Positions 1-9,971 of a stretch of 64,000 bases of DNA are shown here, piece after piece; position 1 is the first letter of the stretch, and the number at the start of each line of letters is the position of its first letter. The notes beneath the pieces are model-generated. The model searched no databases and was not told the DNA's origin. It saw nothing but the letters and a program-made list of their open reading frames with translations. Source of the stretch: Dehalococcoidia bacterium (GTDB lineage: Bacteria > Chloroflexota > Dehalococcoidia > UBA3495); NCBI GenBank assembly GCA_030753265.1, contig JASMCQ010000071.1, positions 1 to 64,000 of the forward strand, written 5' to 3'. The position numbers and the translations under genes were made by a program.

Positions 1-41
1 TCTAGGGTTGGTTGGTCCGGAGTGCCGCGGGCCGGATCGAC

Positions 42-89
42 GAAATGCCCCTTGGTCCCCCTTTATAAAGGGGGACCAAGGGGCATTTC
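42..89. repeat. Perfect 48-bp intergenic palindrome
   Basis: The two halves are exact reverse complements, centred between bases 65 and 66 on CTTTATAAAG. As RNA or single-stranded DNA this would form a very stable hairpin with almost no loop. It lies 70 bp past the stop of the minus-strand VOC gene and could act as its transcription end, but there is no T-run after either arm. A looser relative with a CCTTTATGAAGGGGGAG core lies near 4332, so this is probably a dispersed intergenic repeat. Confidence 0.9.
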
Positions 90-158
90 ACCACAATATC
101 AACCGATCCGAAGCATATAAAGGAAGACCAGTAGGCCCGCCAACCCTGACCGGCGCTC

Positions 159-1070
159 CTACCGGTACCAGGAGTCGCCGGCGGGAGGCCAGGGGTTTTC
201 TAGGACCAGCACCTGGGAGAGCTGGGTGAACACCCCTTTCATGGCGCCGGGGTGCAGCCAGATGCTGTTGAACCCCAGGTTGGTGTAATTGGCGGTGACG
301 CGGGAAGAGGTGTACCGCAGGCCCGTGCCCCGGATGTGATCGTCCATGGCCAGGGAATCGTCAATCTGGTAGATAACCAGGTAGATGCCCTCGCCGTACT
401 TTTCCAGGAAACGGGCCGACGGCGCATTCTCGCTCTTGGGCTGAGCCAGCTCGATGAACGTGTCCTGGCCCGCCAGCGGAAGTACCACGATCTCCAGGTC
501 GGTGAAGCTGATCTGATGACGGGCCGTGACCTGGAGCCCGAACATCTCCCCCCAACGCTGTATGGCCTGCTCCAGGTCGCGCACCAGCACCGCCACCTGT
601 CGGATCTGGCGGGTCAGCGGGCGCCATTCCTTTTTGTGCCAGTTGGGCCCGGCGGGCGGCCATGGGTTGCCGGTGGCGCCGACCTCCAGTATCTCCAGGA
701 ATGCCCCGTTGGCGGAGGCGGGATGGACGAAGGCGGAACGGTGGTCGTCCTGCTCGTTCTCCCCGGTGATGCGGACGCCGAGGGATTTGAGGTGCGGAAT
801 CAGCCGGTCGTACTCTTTCGTCTCGAAGACCAACAGGTAGGGGGCTTCACCTCGCCGGCTCAGGAACCTGGCCCCGGGGGAATCGCCTGAAGTGGGCTGG
901 AGCAACTCGACGAAGGTGCCGTTCCCGGCCGGCAAGACCATGTTGGTAAGTCCGTATTCGGGCAGGTCATGGGATTCGCAGACTTCCAGGCCCAGGGCCC
1001 GCCGGTAAAGTTCGCGGCCTTCTTCCAGGTCGTTGACCATCATGGCCACTTGGCGCAACCGCTCCAACAT
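159..1070 (-). CDS. Two-domain VOC (glyoxalase/dioxygenase-fold) protein
   Basis: About 303 residues carrying two tandem vicinal-oxygen-chelate modules. The first (about residues 1-135) starts LRQVAMMVNDLEEG and the second (about 150-300) starts IRQVAVLVRDLEQA. Each contains the betaalphabetabetabeta pattern with an 'F(V/I)EL(L/A)QP' strand that ends in a potential metal-binding Glu. VOC proteins include glyoxalases, extradiol dioxygenases and epimerases, and nothing here fixes the substrate. ATG at 1070 is preferred to the GTG at 1079 because AGGTGA sits six bases before it. The next gene upstream is a MaoC dehydratase on the same strand, so a role in CoA-thioester or aromatic catabolism is plausible but inferred. 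Confidence 0.8.
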   Translation of the reverse strand: MLERLRQVAMMVNDLEEGRELYRRALGLEVCESHDLPEYGLTNMVLPAGNGTFVELLQPTSGDSPGARFLSRRGEAPYLLVFETKEYDRLIPHLKSLGVRITGENEQDDHRSAFVHPASANGAFLEILEVGATGNPWPPAGPNWHKKEWRPLTRQIRQVAVLVRDLEQAIQRWGEMFGLQVTARHQISFTDLEIVVLPLAGQDTFIELAQPKSENAPSARFLEKYGEGIYLVIYQIDDSLAMDDHIRGTGLRYTSSRVTANYTNLGFNSIWLHPGAMKGVFTQLSQVLVLENPWPPAGDSWYR

Positions 1071-1204
1071 GTCAGTCACCTGCCAACGGGATTTGGCTTA
1101 CCGGCCGAGAGGCCAAGTGGAGGGCAACCGGACATCGCACACGAGTTCCGTCCGGAGAGGTTCTCCAGGATCCGCTGGGACATCGCGGTGAACTTGCGAC
1201 TGCC

Positions 1205-1639
1205 CTAGGGGCGGTTGGGTAGGGCCAGGATGGCCTTGCCGCCCACGTGGCGTTCGCCTTCGGCGCCGGTGAGCAGGATATCGCACTCGACCAGGTTCTC
1301 CCCGTTTTCCTCGCGGGTGTCGGTAACGGTGGCGGATATCTTCAGCGGTTTGTTGTGGGGGACCGGCTGGCGGAACACCAAGTCCAAGTCTTTGATGGTG
1401 TCCGGCCCGGCCCAGTTGGTCAGGAGCCGGGTCATCATCGCCATGGACATGATGCCGGGCACGATGGGGCCGGGAAGCCCCACCTTCTCCGCGGTCTCCT
1501 GGTCGGTGAACCGGCTGGCCTTGGCTTGGCCCCAGACGCGGCAGAATGCGAGCACCCGTTCGTCCGTAGCTTCGGTTTCCAGCGGTCCGATTTCAGCGCC
1601 AAGCTCGACGTCTTCGATATAAAGCAACTTAGTCCCCAT
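1205..1639 (-). CDS. MaoC-like (hot-dog fold) dehydratase
   Basis: A 144-residue single hot-dog domain. The central part has the MaoC layout: a residue 45-60 stretch rich in Gly-Pro (GLPGPIVPGIMSMAMM) leading into the long hot-dog helix, then a beta-rich second half ending GGKAILALP. The family hydrates or dehydrates enoyl-CoA/hydroxyacyl-CoA. The usual D-x5-H catalytic pair is not clear in this copy, so activity is uncertain. It is followed upstream on the same strand by a second, FAS1-type MaoC gene. The two may form a heteromeric dehydratase, as in many actinobacterial and chloroflexal acyl-CoA pathways. The Shine-Dalgarno before ATG 1639 is weak. Confidence 0.75.
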   Translation of the reverse strand: MGTKLLYIEDVELGAEIGPLETEATDERVLAFCRVWGQAKASRFTDQETAEKVGLPGPIVPGIMSMAMMTRLLTNWAGPDTIKDLDLVFRQPVPHNKPLKISATVTDTREENGENLVECDILLTGAEGERHVGGKAILALPNRP

Positions 1640-1811
1640 TTACCGGTTGTTGATTTGACGGCATTACTCGATTCATAAGATCGATCGTCAGCAAGAGCCC
1701 CGCTGCTTCCCCTTTGGCGAAGGGCGGCCGAGGGCGATTCGCGCGTGATCCTGTTTGCAAAATGGTGAACAGTTCATGGTTCCGGCACGGTGGCGCGCGG
1801 CCCGAACCGGG

Positions 1812-2249
1812 TCAATCCTTCCTGGCGAAGGACTCCTGTACGTCGGCGACAACCTCGTTGTTCTGGTTGCGGAAGGTCGTCTCCCACACGATGAATACCA
1901 TGGTGCCGCTGCGGCCCGTCTTCGGGTAGACATCTTTGAGATGGGAGGAAGCCGTCAGGAAGTCTCCGGCGACGATGGGCGCTCTGGGCTCGACTCGCTG
2001 CCCCGCGTGCATCTGCATTCGGCCAAACTTGATGTTGATGTTGGGCAGAGCCACCTTCCGGACCATCACCGTAACCAGGGTTGGCGGCGCAAGTTGCCCG
2101 CGGTAGCCCGCGGCCTTGGCGGCGGCCTCATCGAGAAATACGGGGTTGGTTTCGCTGAGGGCTCCGGTGAAGGTGTCGATCAGCTCCTTGGTCACCTCGA
2201 AGGGTCCGGCCAAGTGCTCCTTACCGTATAGAGAGCGGTCGTATTCCAT
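1812..2249 (-). CDS. MaoC N-terminal (FAS1-type) dehydratase-like protein
   Basis: About 145 residues beginning MEYDRSLYGKEHLAGPFEVTKE, typical of the N-terminal FAS1-like dehydratase domain in two-domain hydratases: a helix with 'T..ALSETNPVFLDEAAAKAAGY', then 'APPTLVTVMVRK'. The C-terminal half has the hot-dog strands with a 'R(A)PIVAGDFLTA' segment. This half usually lacks the catalytic residues and pairs with a second hot-dog unit, here plausibly the 1205-1639 gene 170 bp downstream. ATG 2249 is chosen over the in-frame TTG at 2255. The substrate is unknown. Confidence 0.75.
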   Translation of the reverse strand: MEYDRSLYGKEHLAGPFEVTKELIDTFTGALSETNPVFLDEAAAKAAGYRGQLAPPTLVTVMVRKVALPNINIKFGRMQMHAGQRVEPRAPIVAGDFLTASSHLKDVYPKTGRSGTMVFIVWETTFRNQNNEVVADVQESFARKD

Positions 2250-2335
2250 TACCAATTATGAATCTCCCTCTGCGGAATCACCGGGGCGTAAACGGTCTTC
2301 ATCTGCCGTGGTGTTCCGGAGTTCCCGTAGCGCCG

Positions 2336-2998
2336 TTAACTGCCGGCGGCGCCGTTTATAGTAGCCTCCAGCCAGACCGGCTGGTACCGGCCGGAGAGGA
2401 GGGCTTCGACCAGCTCTTTCTCGCTGCCGACCCGCTCCTCAAAATTGGTGAGGCAGGTGCCGATGTGACTCGCCAAGTGGGCATCGCTTCCGCCGACCCC
2501 CCGGTAGCCGTACTTGTCGCAGAGGTCCGTGGCCCGTTCGTTCTCCCCTTTCCGGTTACCGCCGTTCAGCAGCTCGACGATGTGAACGTCCTCGAATTCC
2601 TCTCCCCGGTTCATGAAGTCGACCAGCCCGATGCCGAAGCGGCCGGGGTGGGCTGGAATCGCCAGGCCGCCGTGCTGCCGGGCTGCCCGCATCAGCTCGT
2701 GGGAGTCCATTCGCACGTCGCCAAAATCGATATCATTGGTCAGCGCCTCGGTCACCCCGTACACCAGGAAATGGCCAAACCGGGTATCCAACTCCGAACC
2801 CTTCAGGACCAGTACGCCGTATTCGGCCGCCATCTCCGAGTAGTCCTTGTCGAAGTCGAACTTCCGGTGCTCAGTGAGGACGATGCCGTCGACGTTGTAG
2901 CCTCGTTTTCGAAGGACTTGAATCCACTTCAAGTACTGTTCCACAGTGGCCCGGGAGTCGTCGGAGGATATGGAATGGCAGTGCAGGTCCAGATACAT
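2336..2998 (-). CDS. PHP-domain metal-dependent phosphoesterase-like protein
   Basis: About 220 residues with the PHP (polymerase and histidinol phosphatase) metal-site motifs in order: N-terminal LDLHCHS (HxH), LTEHRKF (motif II His), KGSELDT (Glu), IPAHPGRFG (His) and a late GGSDAHLASHIG (Asp-x-His). Proteins of this size without other domains are usually trinuclear-metal phosphoesterases of unknown substrate. The start is set at MYLDLHC because a GGGAGG lies 13 bases upstream. The in-frame TTG at 3019 lies before that Shine-Dalgarno. It sits between MaoC and TPP-enzyme genes on the same strand. Confidence 0.85.
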   Translation of the reverse strand: MYLDLHCHSISSDDSRATVEQYLKWIQVLRKRGYNVDGIVLTEHRKFDFDKDYSEMAAEYGVLVLKGSELDTRFGHFLVYGVTEALTNDIDFGDVRMDSHELMRAARQHGGLAIPAHPGRFGIGLVDFMNRGEEFEDVHIVELLNGGNRKGENERATDLCDKYGYRGVGGSDAHLASHIGTCLTNFEERVGSEKELVEALLSGRYQPVWLEATINGAAGS

Positions 2999-3163
2999 AT
3001 TGAGGGCGGTTCCTCCCAATTCAGTTGCCGGGGTTCAAATCGGCCGGTGAATGCCCGAGGTGACGGTGGAAAATCGAGACTAAGGCGGACGCCGACCGTG
3101 AACATAATAACGGTTGGCGGGAGATTCATCAACCACCCGTGACCGATCCGGAGGGGTCCCGGG

Positions 3164-3745
3164 TCAACTGCCGGTGGCCGAATCGAGCCAGCGGGTGAAG
3201 CGTCCGGCCAGGGCCACCGGGTCTTCCAGTAGAAAGGGGACCGAGGCGTTTCCAGGCGCGATTTTCATGAGAATGAAGCCGGGTTCCCGGGTATTCACCG
3301 CCTCGGAGATCGATTGTTTCAGGGTTTCCAGGTCGTCGGCCTTCCAGGTGCGAAGGCCGCACTCGGCGGCGATGACCGCCAGGTCCAGCCTGGTCGTGAA
3401 GGTTGGCTGACCGCCGGTGGAGGCGTACTGCTCGTTGTCCAGGACGATCAGGAGCAGGTTTTCGGGCCGCAAAAAACCTATTGTGGTCAGGGCGTTCAGG
3501 TTGGTCAGCATCCCCCCGTCGCCCTCAACGCCCACCACCCGTCGCCCGGAGTCTTGCTCCAGACCCAGGCTTAAGCCCAAGACGATGGGGCCGACCAGGC
3601 CCATGGCTTCCACCACCAGCAGGTGGTTGTCCCGGCGCTCCACTGCCGCCATCTCCCGGCTGGTGGCGCCGCAGGTAAAGACTACCGGGTCGTTGGGGAA
3701 CTGCTGAGATATGAGGCGCAAGGCCTCGATTCGGGCAACTGTCAT
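3164..3745 (-). CDS. TPP-dependent decarboxylase, beta (TPP-binding) subunit
   Basis: 193 residues matching the C-terminal TPP/Mg-binding half of sulfopyruvate or phosphonopyruvate decarboxylase. The diphosphate/metal motif is GDGGMLTNLNAL followed about 25 residues later by LDNEQYASTGGQ (the GDG...N motif). The N-terminus TVARIEALRLISQ and 'DPVVFTCGATSREM' match ComE-type beta chains. The alpha subunit gene ends 12 bp upstream on the same strand, so the two halves form one operon and one enzyme. The substrate (sulfopyruvate, phosphonopyruvate or another 2-oxoacid) cannot be read from sequence. No coenzyme M genes are visible. Confidence 0.85.
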   Translation of the reverse strand: MTVARIEALRLISQQFPNDPVVFTCGATSREMAAVERRDNHLLVVEAMGLVGPIVLGLSLGLEQDSGRRVVGVEGDGGMLTNLNALTTIGFLRPENLLLIVLDNEQYASTGGQPTFTTRLDLAVIAAECGLRTWKADDLETLKQSISEAVNTREPGFILMKIAPGNASVPFLLEDPVALAGRFTRWLDSATGS

Positions 3746-3757
3746 CGTTCGGGCGCT

Positions 3758-4267
3758 CTACTCTTTGAGGTTTACGAAGACCACGATGGGCCGGCAGGTT
3801 ATCTGGGCGTATTCGTATGCTTGCTGGACGGCTCGGGGCCAGTCGCTCAGAGGGACCCGGTAGTCCAGCACGAATGCCTTCATCCGCATCGTCTCGACCA
3901 TGTCCACCGCGGTCTCGGAGAACATGAAGGCGGCCGCGTTGTACTCGCCGAATCCGCCCCGCCGGATCGCCAGGAGCAGCATCGGAGCGTGGTAGGCCAT
4001 CGCATAGGTGGTCAGGGCGCCGATGGAATTTCCCAGCCCGGTGTCCTGGAAGAAAAGCACACCCTTCTTTCGGGCCATGGCCAAACCCGAAGCGATGCCG
4101 ATGCCCTCCTCTTCCCTCGCCACCGCGAAGGAGCGGACGCCGGGGCTGGCCTCGAAGTGGGCGATGACCGCCGCGCCGAAGCTGTCTGGAACGTGGATGA
4201 AGAACTCGATGCCAATGGCTTCCAGCCCTTCAATCACCGCGGCGCAGGAGTCTTCGGGATAACCCAT
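3758..4267 (-). CDS. TPP-dependent decarboxylase, alpha (PYR) subunit
   Basis: 169 residues resembling the N-terminal PYR domain of ComD/phosphonopyruvate decarboxylase: AAVIEGLEAIGIEFFIHVPDS, then AREEEGIGIASGLAMARKKG, in which the Glu that activates the TPP aminopyrimidine is expected, and QDTGLGNSIGALTTYAMAY. Families with split alpha/beta chains include sulfopyruvate decarboxylase and some taurine/phosphonate enzymes. It is co-transcribed with the beta subunit (12-bp gap). The Shine-Dalgarno is weak (AAGGTTGA). Confidence 0.85.
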   Translation of the reverse strand: MGYPEDSCAAVIEGLEAIGIEFFIHVPDSFGAAVIAHFEASPGVRSFAVAREEEGIGIASGLAMARKKGVLFFQDTGLGNSIGALTTYAMAYHAPMLLLAIRRGGFGEYNAAAFMFSETAVDMVETMRMKAFVLDYRVPLSDWPRAVQQAYEYAQITCRPIVVFVNLKE

Positions 4268-4604
4268 AATTCAACCTTGATCGAACCCCATCCCTTCCCC
4301 CCGTAATGGGAATGAACAATCCTCTCCTCCTTTATGAAGGGGGAGATAAGAGAAGGGGTGAATTCGTATCCACCGGATTCACCGTGAAGTGGCTGGATCT
4401 AATCCGGCCTCGGGCCGGAGCCACATTTCGTCCCGCTCACTTTATGGCATCGGAGTCGGCCGCGCAACTCCGCCCGTCGCTTGGTCAGCCCAAATCGGGT
4501 GGGCGGAGGCCCTTTTCGGAGAGATTTCAGGGGAACCCCTCCCAAAGGACCTCCGCCCATGCAGACCTCTGCCCAGGCAAAATGCTGGCAGAGGCGGATG
4601 AACT

Positions 4605-5834
4605 CTAAGGACTCGGCCGCACTTTGGTAACCACCATCGTGGCCGTGTAATCGGGTGGTTGAGGGGCGGTGGTCTTGGGATACGGGTCGAGGACCGAAAG
4701 CTCGAACCGGTACTCGTCGAAGACGCCGGTCACGGTGCCGGCCTCCGGGTCCACCAGGCCGGCTTCCAGGGTCAATTCCGGTGTGCCGAACCCGAGTACG
4801 TCGCCGGGGCTGGAGACTTGAAGCAGGACCCTGGCCCTACCCGCCTGGATGCAGACGACGTCGAGGGCGCACCGGGAGTCCTCCACTACCTCCACGAACT
4901 CCACCGCGGGGCCTTGCCGGTCGATCAATGCCGTCTGTCCGGTCTTGAGCTGGAACGGGCTGTCGAAGGTTGCCGCAACCCGGCCGGGCGCCGGGGCCTC
5001 GCCCTCCGTCGTAAAGCTGGTGGTTGCATCATTGACCTGCACGGTGTAGGTGGTGGCGGGATCGAAGTCGGCGCCACTGCCTAGCCGAATGTTGGTGCTT
5101 ACCGTCCGGTGAATCTCGATGCAGGCTACATCCTGGTCCTCCGGCTCCAGATTCGTGACCGTGACGCGGATGGACTTGCCTTCATGTTGCACCTCGTACC
5201 CTTCGAACTCGATGCAGCCGTTCCGGAGGCCCGATTCTATTTGCAGGAAGTACTGGACTGGAAAAGACTCGGCGGCCAAAACTTCCGCGCTGAGTATCGA
5301 GGCCGGGATGCTGACCATGTCCCACTCGGCGGGCCCGGCTGCCGGGGGCGTTGGGGTCGGTTCCTCAAACTGTCCGCTGGGAACGCTGGGACAGCTGGAA
5401 GGAACCGAGTACGTCTCGCCGTTCACCTCGACCGTGTAGGTCTCGCAGGCCTCGATGGCATCGCTGGGGAGTTCTATGTCGTGGCTCAAGGTCCCGTAGA
5501 TGGCCGTGCACGGCACGCCGGGAGCAGACTCTCTCAGGTTCGTGACCTGGAGCCGGAAGGCGTCGCCGTCGCGGGTCAGGGCGTAGTCCTTGAAAGTTTC
5601 GCAGCTGTTCAACCCACCCGAGACCACTTTCAGGGTGGCGTTCGGTGCTTTGGCCTCTATCTTCTCGATCTTGACGCTCTCGATGGGCGCCGCGACCTCG
5701 GTGACGTTGGTCGCGCCGGGCACGTCGGTCGCGCTGAGGGTGGCGGTGGCGCTGTCCCCGCTAGAACAGGCTATAGTGATCAACACCGCGATGCTTGCCA
5801 CCATGGCCGTTACGATTCGAGTTAGGGGTTTCAT
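4605..5834 (-). CDS. Lipoprotein with two repeated beta-domains and a C-terminal DSRC domain
   Basis: About 409 residues. The signal peptide ends in a lipobox (LITIAC) and is followed by a Thr/Ser-rich linker. Two homologous domains of about 85-95 residues follow, each with 'SGL(N/R)x(S/G)CxxF..Y.(L/V)', 'V(T)NL....(V)xCxxI' and '(E/R)TYTV.VN' segments and conserved Cys that could pair after export. The last about 110 residues start FQLKTGQTALI and contain 'VVEDSRC...VVCIQAGRARV' and a terminal 'YTATMVVTKV', a domain seen in other bacterial lipoproteins. Start ATG 5834 has AAGGAG eight bases upstream. The function is unknown; it is probably anchored on the outer face of the membrane. Confidence 0.75.
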   Translation of the reverse strand: MKPLTRIVTAMVASIAVLITIACSSGDSATATLSATDVPGATNVTEVAAPIESVKIEKIEAKAPNATLKVVSGGLNSCETFKDYALTRDGDAFRLQVTNLRESAPGVPCTAIYGTLSHDIELPSDAIEACETYTVEVNGETYSVPSSCPSVPSGQFEEPTPTPPAAGPAEWDMVSIPASILSAEVLAAESFPVQYFLQIESGLRNGCIEFEGYEVQHEGKSIRVTVTNLEPEDQDVACIEIHRTVSTNIRLGSGADFDPATTYTVQVNDATTSFTTEGEAPAPGRVAATFDSPFQLKTGQTALIDRQGPAVEFVEVVEDSRCALDVVCIQAGRARVLLQVSSPGDVLGFGTPELTLEAGLVDPEAGTVTGVFDEYRFELSVLDPYPKTTAPQPPDYTATMVVTKVRPSP

Positions 5835-6189
5835 TAGAGTCCGCTCCTTGCCGTCCGGCTGTATCGCCAATCACCAACTATGACGGAAACCGGAGCAATT
5901 TTGTTCCCTGGTTCCTGATCCAGCCTAGGTGGAACGAAACCTCAGGCTGGCGAGACCCGGGCCGGGGCCATTCCGGATCAAGGGGGCTCGGCCGGGTCCC
6001 GTTATTTACAATGCTGCAAATTGTCTTTCTGAGCCCTTGGCTTCGTTCAGGATCGGACCGGCGAAGAACCTCAGTGTCACGCCGGATTTCTTCGTCGCTC
6101 CGCTCCACAGAATGACATCGAGTCAAAGCCAAGTTATCTGTCGCTAGGTTCAATTGGAGCCGGCATGGCCTCGGGGTTTGGCCCCATGC
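5835..6189. other. Gene-free interval with a dispersed repeat core
   Basis: No credible gene. The stretch 6085-6117 (GATTTCTTCGTCGCTCCGCT then AGAATGACAT) resembles stretches at 14331-14350 and, in reverse orientation, 38004-38032, so it is a short dispersed intergenic repeat. The interval separates two minus-strand lipoprotein genes and would hold the promoter of the downstream one, but no clear -35/-10 pair stands out. Confidence 0.6.
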
Positions 6190-9100
6190 TTAGCCGCCCA
6201 GCATCGTGATAATCACGTTGGCGGCGGCGTCGGCGAGTTCATCGCGGTCGAAGCCCGAACCGTTGGCCATGATGGCGACGGCGAACCCGTCCTCCATGTA
6301 CAGTCGCAGCTTGGTCTGGATACCTGCGCCGCCGCCGTCGTGCTCGAGGTAGGGATGGCCGGCATCCTCACCAAAGTGCCACGACAGGCCGATTGGCAAG
6401 GGCCCACCGCTGGTGGAATTCTGGACCTGTTGAAGCAGGGTGACTGATTCTGCTGCGAGAACGCGGACCCCATCAAGCTCGCCTTCATCCAGCATCATCT
6501 GGGCGTATCGGATCATGTCGGTTGGAGGTCCCATCAGCCCGCCACCCGCCGATTCGCCGACGATGTAGGGGTTCATCCAGGTGTGGCTCTCGTCCGTCTC
6601 CCCGAAGAAATCCGCGCCATCCTCGAGGCCCCTTGCCTCGTCCAGCAGAGGTATCAGGGCTTCTGCTTCGGCGACGGGGACGGCAGCGCCCGCCACATTG
6701 GCGTCCATGAAGTCGTTGCTGAAGGTGAAGTCCGTATTCGTCATTCCCAGCGGATTCAGAATGTGCTCCTTCACGTACTCCACGTACGGTTGCCCAGCGT
6801 CACGTAGTCGGGATTGACATAAGCGGATTCTGAACCGGTATCGAACATCAGACTGGGGACACCGTCGTAGTATTCTCTATCCACCGAATCGAAGTCAGGC
6901 AAGGGCTGTCCTTGCAGCCTGAGATTCACCAGCAGGAAGTCCGAAGGCTCGGGCAGCCCGGTGCTGTGGGTGAGCATGTGGCGCACGGTGATCGGGGCCG
7001 GGTACTGGGTGGGGAAGTAATCCAGATAATCCGAAACCGGCACATCGAGATCGATCAAGCCCTGCTCACGAAGCTGCATGATGGCGGTCGCGGTCGCCGT
7101 CTTGCTGACGGACGCCCAGTGATAGACAGTGTCTGGCGTGGCCGGGATACCTCGGGGGCCGTCCGCCAAGCCAAACCCTTTCTCGTAAATAACATCTTCT
7201 CCCAGCGCGATCGCGATCGACAGTCCCGGCGGTCTGGTCCCGACAAAGCTGTTGACGTAGGTCTCAAACTCTTCCACAGTGGCTGGCAAGGCGACCTCAC
7301 CGGAGAGCGAGAATCCCTGTATCGTCATCAACGTGTCCTCGGGAGGGTTTGCGACTAGGTCCTCGGGGCCCGTTGCAACGAAATAGTAGCTCGTACCATC
7401 CCTTGTCTGGCCCAGAACGGTGAATCCTTGACCGTCTCCCAGTGCGTAGGAAATTATGTCCCACCTGTCCCACGATGAACGCCCTGTCTCCGTGAGGGCC
7501 GCGGGGTCAACACCGACTTGCCTCACCGCCGCGTCGACGCTGGCCTCGACGGCGTCAGCTTCGACGGTGACGAGAGACAAGTTGATTGGTAGACCAGCGT
7601 AGGCTAACTGGACGTAGGTCCCGTCGGTTTCCACCCGTGTCCAATCCCCAGCCAGCGTTATGCTGAAGCGGCCTTCGGGGTCCCGGTAGACGTTGCCAGG
7701 TTCAGCGGCAAGCTTCCTCATCAGGTAGCCTGAGAAGAGAAGATGCTCTTCACCATCGACATCGACGACGCTGACTGTCTCCCCTCGGATTCTTTGTCCC
7801 AGCCCCAGGATCACGGCTTCATCGTCTGAAATGGGACCGATGGGAAGGACGACTTGGTCACCGGTTTCCGAGAGTGTGACGTCCAACGATAGGAGTTCGT
7901 TGTCGTACTCCAACTTTACGTTGGTCAAGAAGGTGAAAAAGCCGGGCTTTCCATTGGTGATCTCATAGGCGCCTACGCGGTCCATCCACGATTCAGAAAC
8001 GGTGGCCGGCTCAATCCGTTCACCGAAGCCCAGACCACCGAGTGCAAAGCCATAGAATTTTAGCGCCGTCCGTCCATTCACCGTTTGAATGGTCATTTGG
8101 GCGTCGCTCCAGTCCAGGCCCTCAATGGAGAACCGCCCTTCGCCGCGGGGGAGGAGTGCGAAGGATTGCCCGAAGATGTCAGCAACGAGGCCGTTTCCAT
8201 CTACGCGGATGTCCATTCGACCAAGGTCCGTAGTGTATACACCCACATAGCTGAGGGATTCGTCCGCGGACAGGGAAACGATGTCCGGAGCCTCTGGCAT
8301 TGGCCTTTCGATACCGGTCTTGAGTTCCAATGCCTGCTGCAGAATCGTGGTGGCGATTTGAAAGTTGGCCGTTGCCGCCTCACCGGAGTTGCTGAGGACC
8401 ACGACGCCGAGCTTGTTCTCTGGCAGAGTGACCAGGAGGCTGTTCCACATGCCCTCTCCGCCTGCATGCCAGGCGGTGTCGCCCGCGTTTTCCAGGCCGG
8501 GAAGAGGAAGCAGCCACCAGCTCAAGCCCCAGAGAACACTCGAATCCAACGGAACGTCGCTGTTCTGGGGCCTTAGCATCTCGGCCAGCGTCTCGGTCTT
8601 CAGGATCTGTTGACCGTCAACCTCGCCGTCGCCGAATATCATCATCATGAACCGGCTCAAATCGGCGGCTGTGGTATGCAACGATCCCGCCGGAATATCC
8701 CGGCCCCAGACGTACTCCTGCTCCTCACCTTTCAGGTACTCTTTTGACCGCAGCACTTTCATGTCGGACGTAAGCTTGAACGATGAGGAGTCCATGCCCA
8801 TCGGTTGCAGAATCGCTTGGTCCACATATTCGCTGAAATCTTGACCCGTGACCTGTTCCACGGTGTGCCCCAGCAGACTGTAGCCCAGGTTCGAGTAGGA
8901 GAACACGGTATTTGGGGGGGTTGCGACGTATGCCGTACTGAACTGTTGCACCAGATTGTCAAACCCGCTACTGGTCAGTGCTTCCTTGTCATCACCATGT
9001 GCAAACATGCCGTTCAGCAGGTCGGAGGGCAGACCTGAGTGATGGGTCATGACATTTCGCGGCGTGATAGGACCTGAACTGGTGAAACGGCTGTTGATGG

Positions 9101-9608
9101 AAAACCCCGGTAGGCAGGTTTGCAGCGGCCGGTCAATATCTATCTTGCCGTCTTCCGCCAGCTGCATGATGGCGGCTGAGGTGAACAGCTTCGAGATAGA
9201 GGCGACTCCGTAAACCGTCTGGGGAGTCGCCTTGACGCCGCCTTCCTTGTCGGCGTAGCCGAATCCCTCGGACCATACGATTTCCTGATCGTCGACGAGA
9301 GCCACGCTGAGCCCGGTGATTCCAGATTCTTCCTGGACACTCTGGACAAGCTGAGAGAGGCCTCCGGTGATCGAGGAGTAGTCCGGCGACGCTGTTGGCG
9401 GAGGAGTGGGTGTTGCCGCCGGTGTCGCTGCCGGTGTTGGCGGCGGCGGTGTGGGAGTAGCCACCGGCGCGATGGTCGGCGCCGTGGTGGGTGTGGGGGC
9501 GGGAGTTGAGGTCGGGTCTCCGCCGCCGCAGGCCAGGGTCACCAAGAGGACCGAGGCCAGTAATACCGCTATCAATCCTCTGACCGGTTTCTTCGCGCTC
9601 GTGATCAT
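6190..9608 (-). pseudogene. Double serine hydrolase (beta-lactamase-fold) lipoprotein, frameshifted
   Basis: The start ATG 9608 has GGAGGAA before it. Signal peptide and lipobox (VTLAC) are followed by a Pro/Thr-rich linker (about residues 30-75). Domain 1 has the class C beta-lactamase/DD-peptidase motifs ASISK (SxxK), YSN and HAGG. A middle beta-rich domain and a PsbP-like stretch follow, then a second hydrolase domain with ASVSK and YVN. Reading is lost at about 6788 after 'VTLGN' and resumes in another frame at 'YVEYVKEHILNPLGM', continuing with HDGGG to the stop at 6190. The family consensus between these points (an LG.I.E.VSGQPY-like segment) is missing, which fits a deletion of about 25 bp between two GGGCAAC copies. 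It would otherwise be about 1150 residues. This is either a true mutation that leaves the second domain incomplete or an assembly error. Confidence 0.8.
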
Positions 9609-9971
9609 GAACTTTCCTCCATTTGACCCGGTTTCGCGCTTTCGTTTCCGCGCCATTCCCTGGTCCATACCTCATGGCTTGCTACTCTTCCAGATGATAG
9701 CCCGAACCCGGTGCGGAGTAATCGCTAGAAGGGGTGATTGTTTCCTAGAAAATACAAACGACCCGGCCATCGGCCTTTCTACCTAAGGGGACCTAGCACT
9801 TTGGACCATATGGAGCGCGATTGCACTCCGGGTCCAGCGACAGGTGGATTGAGCCGGCCGGCTCTAACGTCACGGACCCGAGGCCGCGGTTTGGCGCAAG
9901 GTAAGGCGATAGATAACGCCCGTCGGGGGCAAACGCGTGTCGCGTCAAGTTCGAGGAGCGATGGGAAAAAG
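9609..9971. other. Gene-free interval
   Basis: No coding sequence with a plausible start and composition was seen between the serine hydrolase and the 3' end of the RNase P RNA gene, and no strong hairpin or terminator was recognised. Confidence 0.5.

Noticed and set aside
3034..3056. T-arm-like GGGGTTCAAATC
   Set aside because: No stem pairing and no cloverleaf around it.
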